Assembly: GCA_003232015.1 (NCBI GenBank)
Contig: QIKU01000254.1
Location: 1-21,196, forward strand
DNA from: Gammaproteobacteria bacterium
GTDB taxonomy: Bacteria > Pseudomonadota > Gammaproteobacteria > UBA6429
DNA length: 21,196 bases
Direction: 5' to 3'
Shown: in pieces, positions 7,380 through 15,871 of the stretch
Position numbering within the stretch: the first letter of the stretch is position 1
Layout of the letters: each line of letters opens with the position of its first letter
Position numbers and translations under genes: made by a program
Notes under the pieces: generated by a model
The model's input: only the letters and a program-made list of their open reading frames with translations
Databases searched by the model: none
What the model was told of the DNA's origin: nothing

Positions 7380-8796
7380 CTAGAATTTGTACTGCATCGT
7401 AAGCTCAACAAAATCAATCGGCTCACTGGCGCCGGTATCTTTTAGGAAAGTCCCTGGAAACCAGTGCGCATAGATAGCGATTAAGGATAAGTGCTTGTTA
7501 ACAGACCACTCTGAATTCAGAGAAACTGCTGAGCCTACAAATCGTTCATTACTGCCATTTGATGCGCGAACAAGATTACCACTGGGGCCGTAGGCACCAT
7601 CGCTGGTTTCTTTGCGCCAGAAAAAATTAATATCAGCCGTCAATGACCAGTCATCATCTGGATGGACAGTTAAATAGGGATGCAGGTTAAAAAAGTTACG
7701 CGGCCCAATCACTGCAGCCTGTGAAAAATAATTGCCACGTGGAAACAACGCATTAAACGATCCAAGATTGGGATCATTCGGGTTTTTGTCGCCACTTGCG
7801 ATGTTTGCACTTAATGCAAGGCGTGGTTTCCAGGTGACAGACTGCCATTGATAACCTGTTTCAGTCGCAAGTGTCCATGCACGAATATTACCATTACCAA
7901 ACTTGCCAAATTGATAGACAAGTTCCCAGTTATAATCCCAGGGAAGGTTATCAGCAGACATTCGAATACCAAGGGAATGTCGTCTTTCCCTGTTCATTCC
8001 TTGTTCGTAACGACTCCTGGTATCACTAAACCCAAGATAATAGAAATCAAGTTTCTGGTTTATATTGTTGCTATGTGTGGAAACCATGTACAGACCCCAC
8101 AGTGCTTTGTTTTTGTCGGCTCGGTCATCAAATACACCGGAGTAAGTGGATCTAGGGCGAATTGCAAAAATACTGCTATTCCATTTTCCATGTTGCAATA
8201 TTATTCTGGCACCATCAAATGTGCGTCGTACATTTGGGCCTTCGCGTACATCAACCAGTCGGCCTGAGCCCAGACTCATTTCCTGTCTGCCAAGCCTTAA
8301 TGTTGACTGATGTGTAGTGTCTGTATGCATTGTGTAATCAAAAAATAAATTCTGGAATTCAAGCTTGTTTTCATCCACCGGGCTTGGTCCACTATTTCGA
8401 CCTGCCTCCAGAGCACTGTTAAGCTGAACAAACAGACGTGTGTTTTTAGAAAAATTTATATCACTATGCAGGGTATAGCGTTGTAAAAACACCTCTTTTA
8501 TCCTGTGGATAGGCACCAAACCCTGGACTATGCGTATATTCATAACGTAACCTTACTTCACCGCCGATACTTGCATAGGCATCAGCCCGACCTGGTAAAG
8601 ACATGTGCTTTAGTAAATAAATAAAATCATCTTGCCTGCCTGTATCCTGCAAATTTGAATAATCTTCATCAAAGCGGAGTTTTCTAAATTCTGGCAACTG
8701 ATTTTCTTTTTCGGCATTGGCTAAAACAGGTGTAACGTAGCTTGTCATAATTATAAAAATTAAAACGAACAGACTTCGTAATACCATAAGAGTCAC
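7380..8796 (-). pseudogene. Alginate-export-type outer membrane porin, frameshifted
   Basis: Two overlapping minus-strand frames make one protein of about 472 aa. The first (8796-8464) has a signal peptide (VLRSLFVLIFIIMTSYVTPVLA) and the conserved GGEVRLRYEYTHSPGFG start of the barrel. The second (from about 8490 to 7380) carries the rest of the barrel, including the RLGRQEMSLGSGRLVDVREGPN block typical of the alginate_exp family, and ends in Phe (TMQYKF), as outer membrane proteins do. The frames join at a run of five T (plus-strand A5 at 8485-8489); six T would restore GVFLQRYTLH. The break is a one-base homopolymer loss: a real mutation, phase variation or a sequencing error. Alginate specificity is not implied; the family includes general substrate porins. 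Confidence 0.85.
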
Positions 8797-8840
8797 TTTT
8801 CAGGAGTAAAAGTGGATGAGTTACCGGGTATGTTCCAACT

Positions 8841-10649
8841 TTATCGCTTCCAGTGACCCACAAATTTATTTACCGGCGACCAGGATGGAGAAGCTTTGGG
8901 TAATCTGGGTGACAGGGATTGATATGCATCTGCTCCATATACGATCTTGCCGTTGATAACAGTTAATACCGATTCAATGTATCTGATCTTTTTGGCAGGT
9001 ACTGTAAAGTAATCATCGGATAATAAAACAAAGTCCGCATATTGACCCGGTGCGATACGGCCTTTGACATTTTCCTCACCAGAAAACCAGGCGCTACCCA
9101 AAGTATATAAGCGTAACGCTTCTGCCCGCCCCAGTTTGTTTTGCTCGCTTGATAATTGTGTTCCGCCGACACTCTTGCCTGTTACCAACCAGTAAAGTGC
9201 TGTCCACGGATTGTAACTGGAGACACGCGTACCATCGGTACCTGCCCCAACAGGAATACCCTGCCGTAGCATTTCACGAACAGGGGGTGCAGTCTTTGCT
9301 GCCTGTTTGCCATAGCGCTCAATAAAGTATTCACCTGCAAATGCCATACGACTTTGAATGGCAATACCCCCACCGAGTGTTTTGATGCGGGCAATATTTT
9401 CTGCTGTGATGGTTTCTGCATGGTCTATGGCCCAACGTAAACCATCAAAGGGTGTATCTTGATTTATTTTTTCAAATACAGCGAGTATTCGCGCTATCGT
9501 TTCGTTATAGGTGGCATGTATTCTGAAAGGCCAGCGATTTTTAATCAGCAGCCTTGTTACACTTTCAAGTTCTGTTTCCATTGTTTCGGTTTGAATCGGG
9601 CGCGGCGCCATGAAATTTTCAAAGTCACCGGCAGACCAGACCAGAAATTCACCACCACCTTCCATTTCATAGCCGTGTTGATGGCCGATGTCTTCATTTG
9701 ATCCGGGCACGGTCATATTCATCCAGCGTTTGAAATCATTGAGTTCACGGCCTGGTTTTTGTGGGAACAAAAAATATGAAATCCGTAAGGGTAGCTCACC
9801 CAGTTTAGCCAGTGTTTTTGACCCTGCGTAGTTTTCCGGAAAATTATGCCCACCACCACCGGCATCGATAGCAGATGTCACACCGAGTCGGTTTAGCTCA
9901 CGATAGAACTGTCGGCTTGAATTAACCTGATCGCTGGCTGATAATTGTGGTAGCCGGCCAATGGTTTTGTAAAGAATGGTAGGGTTTGGTTCGGCAAGCA
10001 ACAGGCCGGTAGGCTGGCCATCTGCATCTGTTTCATAACGCCCACCTGCCGGTGCGGGTGTTTGTGACGTAATACCCAGTTCCTGCAAGCCTGCTTTGTT
10101 TAAAAATGCCTGGCTATATAAAAACAGAATAAAAACCGGCGTATTCGGTGCGGCAGTATTGATTTCTTTTAGTGTCGGCATGCGCCGCTCTGCAAACTGG
10201 TAAGGTGACCAGCCTCCTATGACTCTAACCCATTGACCTTTTGGTGTTCTTTTTGCCTGTTCACTTAGCATGGCTAACGCCTGTTTTAAGGTTGGCACAC
10301 CCTCCCAACGTAATTCCAGATTATAAAACCTGCCACCACGTACAACATGTAGATGAGAATCGTTAAGCCCAGGAATCATCCTGTGACCATGGGCGTCAAT
10401 GATTTTTGTTGCAGTGCTTTTTAGTGCAAGAATTTCCTTGTTGGAACCGACTTTGAAAAATACGCCATCACGAATGGCAACTGCTTCCGCATTCAGTTGA
10501 GCCTGATTCTGAGTTGTAATTTTTGCATTGAATACAATTAATTCAGGAGATTTATTGCTAGCATAAGTATTCGTTACCCAGGTTATGGAAGCGACAGCTG
10601 CTGCCACAAATAATAATTGCAGTGCAAAATAACGGTAGTGCCGAGTCAT
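8841..10649 (-). CDS. Exported YtcJ-like metal-dependent amidohydrolase, 602 aa
   Basis: This is a member of the amidohydrolase superfamily (YtcJ/AepA type; such enzymes act on amides or related bonds of small molecules). The ATG at 10649 is chosen because GAGG lies eight bases upstream; an in-frame start 11 codons earlier would spoil the signal peptide. Residues ~1-30 form a signal peptide (YFALQLLFVAAAVASITWV, cleavage near TYA-S), pointing to the periplasm. The metal site is visible as H99-x-H101 in DSHLH, followed by later RIHATYNE, DHAET and GTDGTRVSS motifs; the IAPGQYADFVLLSDD strand is the usual C-terminal beta-sandwich. It appears intact, unlike its neighbours, and its partner genes (porin downstream, YcaC-like hydrolase upstream) suggest uptake and hydrolysis of one substrate. 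Confidence 0.9.
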   Translation of the reverse strand: MTRHYRYFALQLLFVAAAVASITWVTNTYASNKSPELIVFNAKITTQNQAQLNAEAVAIRDGVFFKVGSNKEILALKSTATKIIDAHGHRMIPGLNDSHLHVVRGGRFYNLELRWEGVPTLKQALAMLSEQAKRTPKGQWVRVIGGWSPYQFAERRMPTLKEINTAAPNTPVFILFLYSQAFLNKAGLQELGITSQTPAPAGGRYETDADGQPTGLLLAEPNPTILYKTIGRLPQLSASDQVNSSRQFYRELNRLGVTSAIDAGGGGHNFPENYAGSKTLAKLGELPLRISYFLFPQKPGRELNDFKRWMNMTVPGSNEDIGHQHGYEMEGGGEFLVWSAGDFENFMAPRPIQTETMETELESVTRLLIKNRWPFRIHATYNETIARILAVFEKINQDTPFDGLRWAIDHAETITAENIARIKTLGGGIAIQSRMAFAGEYFIERYGKQAAKTAPPVREMLRQGIPVGAGTDGTRVSSYNPWTALYWLVTGKSVGGTQLSSEQNKLGRAEALRLYTLGSAWFSGEENVKGRIAPGQYADFVLLSDDYFTVPAKKIRYIESVLTVINGKIVYGADAYQSLSPRLPKASPSWSPVNKFVGHWKR

Positions 10650-10755
10650 GATGGCATCCTCAATTTGGTTTAAATAATTCAATACCCATTCTGTAGGAAA
10701 TTAGTACCTTGATTTAAAACGGGATATGTCAAATTGACATACCCCGTTCACAGTC

Positions 10756-11133
10756 CTAGTGTTTTGATGCTTTAAGCATGCCTTTGGCATAGATAATCCC
10801 CAGGCCATAACCCCCGCAGTGTTCTTTTTCAATATTGAGAACAGCATTGTAGGTTTTACTGCGTGCCCAATCGCGCTGTAATTCAAGCATATATTGCATC
10901 CATGTAATAGGCATCGCACCGGCTTGCACCATACGTTGTACCGCCATGTTGTGTGCATCCACACTTACACCACCCGACGCATCCGTTACAAAATAAACTT
11001 CATAACCTTGCTCCAAAGCAGATAGCACCGGCCCAATTCCACATACTTCTGTCCACAGTGCGGCGATAAAAAAAATTTTCTTGCCATACTGATTGACCTT
11101 GTTTGTAATTCGCTTGTCTTCCCAGGTATTCAT
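10756..11133 (-). pseudogene. YcaC-like isochorismatase-family hydrolase, N-terminally truncated
   Basis: The 125 residues match the C-terminal two thirds of YcaC-type cysteine hydrolases: NTWEDKRI, then the nucleophile loop AALWTEVCGIG (Cys31 here), GYEVYFVTDASGGVSVDAH, AVQRMVQAGAMPITWMQ and ELQRDWARS. Full-length proteins are about 200-210 aa. The catalytic Asp near the N-terminus and the active-site Lys should lie in the missing part. The frame stays open up to about 11178 and still shows family-like residues (TIIINRST) before homology ends, so the loss is a deletion next to the LuxR-type gene rather than a wrong start. The ATG at 11133 has no ribosome-binding site. It is probably non-functional. 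Confidence 0.78.
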
Positions 11134-11181
11134 GGTGGAACGATTAATGATAATGGTACTTTTAGAGAGAAATGGTAACTA

Positions 11182-11956
11182 TCAAAAATGATAGGTAGGA
11201 ACAGATGAGTTGGAATATTGAGGTGTGATCAGACCAAGAAGAACCGCCTTGGCAACGGCCTGACTACGATTAGCGACATTCAGTTTCTTGATAACATTTT
11301 TAAGGTGAAACACGACAGTTGCTTCGGAGATGATCAATATTGTGGCAATCTCACAGGCTGTTTTTCCTTCGGCCGTCCACAAAATGCACTCTTTTTCCCG
11401 TGTAGTAAGCTCTGTTTTTTTATCGTTGCGGTGGACTGAGTTCGTTAGGTTCCAGATACTTTCGTGAATATAAGGTTGCAATGCATTGAGGCACAATGTG
11501 GTGTAGCGGTAGGCAGTATTATCAGGTGTGAGCTCATGGTCAGTGGCGATGCTGTATCAGGCCACTTTCGCCGGTGAATCTGGGCATGCCGATGCCGACA
11601 CCGTTAGATATGCTAAATTCATACGCTTCTGAAAAAAAATTTTGCACTTCTTTATCGTGTTGTTTGTTGAAGTGACACCAACTATAGGGTTCCTGATAAT
11701 TGAAGCAGTGCTGCGCAACCGGGTCGATATTAATATATCCTTTCTCAGCGTAGCGCGCCACCCACTCTGTCGGGTAATCACTAACAAACAGGCTGGTGCT
11801 TCGCGTAAAGCCATTTGGAATTTTGATGACGTATGTCACATAGCCACAATCGAGCTGTTCCCGTATATCCATGAGAACCGATTTAATATTTGCCAAATCC
11901 GTACTGGACTGGATGTTCTCGACCGTGTCGATGAGCCATTGTTCCAAAATTGCCAC
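11182..11956 (-). pseudogene. LuxR-type (autoinducer-binding) regulator, frameshifted
   Basis: The first frame (11956-11540, GTG start) has an autoinducer-binding domain with the conserved W-x3-Y, D-P and W residues in EWVARYAEKGYINIDP and EPYSWCHF. It runs to FTGESGLI and then goes out of frame. Reading one base shifted, the protein continues SIATDHELTPDNTAYRYTT and on into the LuxR helix-turn-helix: ELTTREKECILWTAEGKT, IATILIISEATVVFHLKNVIKKL. A single extra base near 11551-11556 accounts for the break. Repaired, it would be about 257 aa, a normal length. No luxI-type synthase is in the window, so it was an orphan (solo) receptor. A small dyad (CTATCA-AAAA-TGATAG, 11179-11194) overlaps the stop but has no T run. 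Confidence 0.83.
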
Positions 11957-12281
11957 CCTATAAATAATTTAATGGTACTTGCCAGAAGAACCGTTATAGT
12001 TAGAGTATGCTCCACCAGTCCAGTTTACTCAAGGTGGAACAGCGAATTGCAGATAATACTCGATGTCCTCACAGTGGTCGATGCAGTTGACTATCTACTT
12101 AAACTAAGAAAGAAATGATTTCAAAAAAATAAATATTGTACTAATAGGCCAGGGTGATAAATCGGCATCATTCAAATTAATCACTAACATCTTAAACCGA
12201 GTGAGGAGTTAGTGCAGTGAGTCATTTGCAAACAGAGATTATTTCAATAACTGAAGTATAAGACATTATGCATGTTAGTAT
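11957..12281. other. Non-coding gap between the LuxR pseudogene and the GtrA-like gene
   Basis: No convincing gene is seen on either strand. A plus-strand frame crosses the LuxR pseudogene antisense and ends at 12118, but its sequence looks like a shadow. A weak inverted repeat (CACTAAC at 12182-12188, GTTAGTG at 12208-12214, 19-base loop) lies in the middle. The gap probably holds remains from the island edge. Confidence 0.5.
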
Positions 12282-12689
12282 TTATTTGGAGGCAAAAGTA
12301 AAATATTTATGGCCATAGTAACTGGTAACAACGGGCACACTAATCCCAATTAAATGTGCCACTGCCTCTGGATAAAAGACAAAATTAATTGCAGGGAAAC
12401 CATATTCAGCAAGGCCAACACTGATAAACCAGACCTGAGCCACGGCCACTATATTGACTAACGTAAAGCGCGTAAATTCATTCGATGTAGACTGACTGCT
12501 TTTCCCAAAGACAAATATTTTTGCTAAAACAAAAGCAGTGACCATGCCAATAATATACGCATAAAATACCGCAAAGCGATAAGTCACAAATTCACTAAAA
12601 CCAATTCGGCTTAAAAAATTCACGCCAGCGGCAAAACCACCGGTTAAAACAAAACGTGTAAACTCAGAATTTATTTTTATATTAATCAT
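12282..12689 (-). CDS. GtrA-like membrane protein, 135 aa
   Basis: Four hydrophobic helices are visible: FVLTGGFAAGVNFLSRIGF, FAVFYAYIIGMVTAFVLAKIFVF, TLVNIVAVAQVWFISVGLA and AVAHLIGISVPVVTSYYGHKYF. The start FTRFVLTGGFAAGVNF, the KIFVFGKS loop after helix 2 and the terminal SYYGHKYFTF are classical GtrA family landmarks. GtrA proteins are thought to flip lipid-linked sugars or help glycosyltransferases that modify surface polysaccharides. It lies 12 bp after the FAD oxidoreductase on the same strand. That pairing fits a role in modifying a polysaccharide or lipid-linked sugar, although no glycosyltransferase is present in the window. There is no clear ribosome-binding site, which suggests translational coupling. 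Confidence 0.85.
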   Translation of the reverse strand: MINIKINSEFTRFVLTGGFAAGVNFLSRIGFSEFVTYRFAVFYAYIIGMVTAFVLAKIFVFGKSSQSTSNEFTRFTLVNIVAVAQVWFISVGLAEYGFPAINFVFYPEAVAHLIGISVPVVTSYYGHKYFTFASK

Positions 12690-12701
12690 CTAGTTTATGC
12701 A

Positions 12702-13976
12702 TTAGAGCTGTGCAATTTTACGCCCAAGGCCAACACTTTCAGTAATTGAACGATCTTCTGGATAATAATAGGATGTATCGGCAATATATAAACCTTTAAT
12801 ATCCGATTTTATCGGCGGCAAACCATCCATAAAGTTCGGTGGGCATATCGGCTGTGCAAACCCATAGCGCGAAACATTCACATCGATAATATCATCGTCG
12901 GTTAATGAAGGGTTAATTTTAAATAAGTAGGCTTTGGATTCATCAATAAACGCCTGATCATCACGGTTAAACTTGGGGTGCGTTTGCGGCATATAAAATG
13001 GAACATACGCAATGTGATCGCGTTGCTGGTTTAAATTACTGTACTCAATAATACCGGGGATTTCCATTGCATCGTCATTTACATTTAACCAGAAGTTTTC
13101 TGTTACTGCTTTTTTTAGTTTAAAAATTAAACAGACACAACCAATGTTATTAATCGATGCGTATTTCTTTTGATGCTCATCAGGTAAATTATCAATTATT
13201 TTAGTTACAAACGGCAAGGGAACCGTGCTATAAACTTTATCGTAAGAATTAAATTCACCGTTTAACATCAACCCCTGCACTTTATTATTTTTATGCGCCA
13301 CTTTTTCGATTGCACTATTCAGGTGAATCGAAACACCCAGTTGTTCCAGCTTTTCTTTTAATGCATTCAGCAATGTTTCTGAACCACCTTCCAGACAACC
13401 CATTTGTTCTTCAAAAATACTTTTACGTGAACGACCTACCCGGCGAATACGCGCCCATATCCAGGGAGCCGATAAGTTTGGCGTAAAGTTATAAAACTTT
13501 TGTGCGAACAATTTTTTCCAGAGAATATTATAGGTTTTTTCGCCTTCGGCTTTTTTTAACCAGCTAACAGCATCTATTCCTTCAAGCGCTTGCCAGTTTT
13601 TTCGTTTGGTAGACAAAAACATATGTATGCCATAACGAATTTTGGAAATAAAAGACAACTTTGGAAATTTTAATAGCGCAAACGGATTGCCCCATTCATA
13701 CAACTTGCCGTCGTAAAAATAGCCCATTTTAGTTGCATGCCATTTTAATTTTGATTCAATGTTTAGTTCTTTTAATAACGCGAACAGTGCATAGTCTTCT
13801 TTACAAATAAAATGATAATAACGTTCAATACTTAAGCCATTAAAATCGAAATGTGCCGACATGCCACCCAGACGGTCATCGGCTTCATACAGGTCAACCT
13901 GTTCGCCATCCAGAGCAAGTTGATAAGCACAGGCCAGCCCCATTGGGCCACCACCAATTACGGCTGTCTTTGCCAT
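12702..13976 (-). CDS. FAD/NAD(P)-dependent amine-oxidase-type oxidoreductase, 424 aa
   Basis: The N-terminus is a textbook FAD-binding Rossmann fold: GGGPMG at residues 8-13, then the acidic end of strand 2 (LYEAD, E31) and DRLGGM. A mid-protein helical region with FAQKFYNFTPNLSAPWIWARI is followed by the second FAD-contact strand. The C-terminal GLYIADTSYYYPEDRSITESVGLGRKIA segment contacts the flavin. The layout is that of protoporphyrinogen-oxidase/phytoene-desaturase-like enzymes, and several relatives occur in polysaccharide gene clusters. The GtrA-like gene 12 bp downstream supports such a role here; heme or carotenoid synthesis has no local support. It follows the 110-aa gene by 36 bp and is probably transcribed with it. 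The substrate is unknown. Confidence 0.85.
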   Translation of the reverse strand: MAKTAVIGGGPMGLACAYQLALDGEQVDLYEADDRLGGMSAHFDFNGLSIERYYHFICKEDYALFALLKELNIESKLKWHATKMGYFYDGKLYEWGNPFALLKFPKLSFISKIRYGIHMFLSTKRKNWQALEGIDAVSWLKKAEGEKTYNILWKKLFAQKFYNFTPNLSAPWIWARIRRVGRSRKSIFEEQMGCLEGGSETLLNALKEKLEQLGVSIHLNSAIEKVAHKNNKVQGLMLNGEFNSYDKVYSTVPLPFVTKIIDNLPDEHQKKYASINNIGCVCLIFKLKKAVTENFWLNVNDDAMEIPGIIEYSNLNQQRDHIAYVPFYMPQTHPKFNRDDQAFIDESKAYLFKINPSLTDDDIIDVNVSRYGFAQPICPPNFMDGLPPIKSDIKGLYIADTSYYYPEDRSITESVGLGRKIAQL

Positions 13977-14012
13977 AGAATTTTTAAACCTCGAGGGAAG
14001 ATGTACCGATTC

Positions 14013-14345
14013 TTAGTTAAGTCCACCAATAATAATTTCCGTTTCATTGATGTCACCATCTTCAGAAATTCTTATTGCGGTTGACCCCGGCACTTTATAT
14101 AAAACATAGGCTGACATCATGACTATCATTTGCTTATTTTCAGTTTCAATCGCGGTTAATATTTTATCGCCAACGACCTGACAGCGCTGTTCTGCATTTA
14201 AATTATCAACCCAGGAACGGCTCATTTGCCAGCCCTTATCCATGTCTTTATCCATTTTCTTAAAAAATTCCTGTGCTTCGGTTAGCATCATATCGGGAAC
14301 ATCGACAGGAATAGTATTACCACTAATGAGAACATTTAAGAGCAT
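14013..14345 (-). CDS. Unrecognised small protein, 110 aa
   Basis: A complete gene with AAGG eight bases before the ATG and a consensus -10 box upstream. The protein begins MLLNVLISGNTIPVDVPDMM, has a charged helical middle (EAQEFFKKMDKDMDKGWQMSR), a strongly hydrophobic but short IVMMSAYVLYKVPG stretch, and an acidic tail ending IIIGGLN. No signal peptide or catalytic motif is evident. It is the first gene of the minus-strand set leading into the FAD oxidoreductase and GtrA-like genes, and it is divergent from the YbiX/PiuC hydroxylase, so it may share regulation with that gene. I do not recognise the family. Confidence 0.72.
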   Translation of the reverse strand: MLLNVLISGNTIPVDVPDMMLTEAQEFFKKMDKDMDKGWQMSRSWVDNLNAEQRCQVVGDKILTAIETENKQMIVMMSAYVLYKVPGSTAIRISEDGDINETEIIIGGLN

Positions 14346-14392
14346 TAAAACACCTTAGGATTTGATGGGTTAATTAATTGAAATGAAACACA

Positions 14393-14398
14393 ATTATA
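14393..14398 (-). promoter_or_regulatory. -10 box for the 110-aa / FAD oxidoreductase / GtrA operon
   Basis: A perfect TATAAT on the minus strand puts a start site near 14386, about 41 bp before the 110-aa start codon. The matching -35 is poor (3 of 6), so an activator may be needed. The region is shared with the divergent hydroxylase gene. Confidence 0.42.
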
Positions 14399-14441
14399 CC
14401 GCATACTACCCCCTGTTGCGATTACAGATTGGTTAATTACT

Positions 14442-15113
14442 ATGCTATTAAAAATTTTATCCTTATTACCCCATGAGCGTCTGCAAACCGTTACGTCTCT
14501 TTTGAAAGATGCTCCGTTTGTAAACGGTACTTTATCGGCTGGCAGCGCCGCCAAGCGGGTGAAAAATAACGAAGAAGTGGCGATGAATGCCGCGCAAATG
14601 AACCAGCTCAATAATATCGTTATGGGCAGCCTGGTTGCGAACCCACAATATAAAAGTGCCGCCCTGCCGCATCGCATTGCCGCTCCTTTTTATGCGCGTT
14701 ATAGCGAAGGGATGGAATACGGTGACCATGTGGATGATCCGGTGATGGGCGCAGCTGATCGTTATCGGTCAGATATATCTATCACTGTCTTTTTGTCCGG
14801 CCCTGACGACTACGAAGGCGGCGAGTTAGCGATTAACACCAGCTTTGGAGAACAGCTCGTCAAGCTCAATGCTGGAGATGCGGTTTTATACCCGTCCTCA
14901 AGCCTGCACCACGTTAATCCGGTGACACGCGGAGAGCGGCTGGTTGCGGTTACCTGGGTGCAAAGCATGGTGCGCAGTGCTGAGCAAAGGGAATTGCTCT
15001 ACCAGCTAAATATAGCGAGAGAAAGCCTGCTTCAAACGAAGCCAGAAGCCGAAGCAAGCAAAACAGTGGATATATGCTACGCAAATTTAGTTCGCATGTG
15101 GGCTGATTGTTGA
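14442..15113 (+). CDS. ybiX: YbiX/PiuC-type Fe(II)/2-oxoglutarate dioxygenase, 223 aa
   Basis: Length and sequence fit the PKHD-type hydroxylase YbiX/PiuC (about 225 aa). The iron site is H96-x-D98 in YGDHVDDP and H156 in the family signature YPSSSLHHVNPVTRG, with the 2-oxoglutarate-binding R166 ten residues on. The strands ISITVFLSGPDDYEGGEL and FGEQLVKLNAGDAVLYP are also typical, as is WVQSMVR after the core. In other gammaproteobacteria the gene is often iron-regulated and lies beside TonB siderophore receptors; here no receptor is adjacent. The ribosome-binding site is weak. Divergent from the 110-aa gene with a 96-bp gap; it converges on the palindrome-rich region to the right. Confidence 0.9.
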   Translation: MLLKILSLLPHERLQTVTSLLKDAPFVNGTLSAGSAAKRVKNNEEVAMNAAQMNQLNNIVMGSLVANPQYKSAALPHRIAAPFYARYSEGMEYGDHVDDPVMGAADRYRSDISITVFLSGPDDYEGGELAINTSFGEQLVKLNAGDAVLYPSSSLHHVNPVTRGERLVAVTWVQSMVRSAEQRELLYQLNIARESLLQTKPEAEASKTVDICYANLVRMWADC

Positions 15114-15145
15114 AGTTGGGTTTGTCGTTAATAGATATTTTATGT

Positions 15146-15179
15146 GCAACGCCAGCTTGCTAAGCTGGCGTTGCATAAG
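15146..15179. repeat. 34-bp palindromic repeat, copy 1
   Basis: A perfect 13-bp stem (GCAACGCCAGCTT with its complement) and a 3-base loop at 15146-15174, followed by ATAAG. The full 34 bases recur exactly at 15370-15403. There is no T run, so it is not an ordinary terminator. Confidence 0.85.
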
Positions 15180-15182
15180 CAA

Positions 15183-15261
15183 GTAGCCCGGATGGAATAA
15201 AATGCAATCCGGGAAGCAGCCCTCAACCTTCCCGGATTTCGCTTCGCTGCATCCAGACTAC
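15183..15261. repeat. REP-like dispersed palindrome, copy 2
   Basis: Same plan as the element at 879-958: opens GTAGCCCGGATGG, internal arms AATCCGGGAA and TTCCCGGATT, closes GCATCCAGACTAC. It contains the CGCTTCGCTGCATCC sequence often found in such gammaproteobacterial elements. It sits between the two identical palindromes. Confidence 0.78.
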
Positions 15262-15369
15262 GTACTTAAGTTCCCTAACTGCTTAGGGATTTGGAGCAGT
15301 TATTTAGCCCCCATTTTATTATCTTTACGGGCTCTTACACTAATAAAGAATTTGTACGCAACTCCAACA

Positions 15370-15403
15370 GCAACGCCAGCTTGCTAAGCTGGCGTTGCAT
15401 AAG
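15370..15403. repeat. 34-bp palindromic repeat, copy 2
   Basis: Identical to 15146-15179. Two exact copies 224 bp apart in one intergenic region suggest duplication or insertion of a small mobile palindrome. Confidence 0.85.
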
Positions 15404-15454
15404 TGCGCGTAATTTAATTTAACGCGTATATGCGTGTTAAATTAAAACGCGCAC
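15403..15454. repeat. Long AT-rich hairpin
   Basis: Outer arms GTGCGCGT (15403-15410) and ACGCGCAC (15447-15454) enclose TTTAATTTAAC and its complement GTTAAATTAAA, giving a stem of about 19 bp with a small bulge and a 12-base loop. It directly follows the second 34-bp palindrome and precedes the terminator. Its role is unknown. Confidence 0.7.
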
Positions 15455-15455
15455 T

Positions 15456-15485
15456 AAAAAAGGCCACCCTATTCCTAAGGTGGCC
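15456..15485 (-). terminator. Rho-independent terminator of the TauD-like / Cas6-like / RspA operon
   Basis: Read on the minus strand: a GGCCACC...GGTGGCC stem (7 bp, 10-base loop) followed by six T. It lies 25 bp after the stop of the 69-aa gene and ends the minus-strand operon. Confidence 0.85.
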
Positions 15486-15510
15486 ATTCTGGAATCAGTT
15501 CTACTACCGT

Positions 15511-15720
15511 TTAGAAGAAACGTGTTGAACCTTTTTCTTCGTGAGCCATAGTATTTAACTGCATAGCCAGCTCATCGTATTTTGCAACATAGTTGTATAA
15601 TAAGTGACCTTCCTTGCCTGCGTAGTAATCTTTCATATCAATGCCATTTTCCTGTTCAAAGGCAATGAATTTCTTTTGCATTTCCAGCATTTCAGCAATG
15701 ATTTTAGTTTTATCGCTCAT
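15511..15720 (-). CDS. Small helical protein, 69 aa, last gene of the RspA operon
   Basis: GAGG lies eight bases before the ATG and a terminator lies just after the stop, so this is a real short gene. The protein is predicted to be almost all helix: an N-terminal amphipathic stretch (KIIAEMLEMQKKFIAFEQEN), a central GIDMKDYYAGKEGHLL and a second helix (YNYVAKYDELAMQLNTMAHEE). It has no cysteine, signal peptide or membrane segment. It follows the DsrC-like gene by 151 bp and shares its terminator, so it probably acts with that protein or its partners. I do not recognise a named family. Confidence 0.75.
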   Translation of the reverse strand: MSDKTKIIAEMLEMQKKFIAFEQENGIDMKDYYAGKEGHLLYNYVAKYDELAMQLNTMAHEEKGSTRFF

Positions 15721-15871
15721 TGTACTAACCTCAATTTAAAGGCCGCAGCCCCTATGTTTGGTGAATTGAATTCGTTTAAAATTTGTTTTTTAATCTATGG
15801 GCGCAAATTTAGCAGCCCCACTGCCCCCCATCTATATCTCTGATGGGTTAAGTGAATTTTTAAATTACTTA

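Noticed and set aside
11642..12118. Plus-strand 158-aa frame antisense to the LuxR-type gene
   Set aside because: It overlaps clear LuxR autoinducer-domain coding on the other strand and shows no motif or ribosome-binding site.
6488..12281. Insertion sequence responsible for the broken genes
   Set aside because: No transposase motif or terminal inverted repeat was seen; the breaks look like deletions and single-base shifts.
15146..15174. Terminator for the YbiX-type gene
   Set aside because: The stem is strong but no T run follows in either direction.
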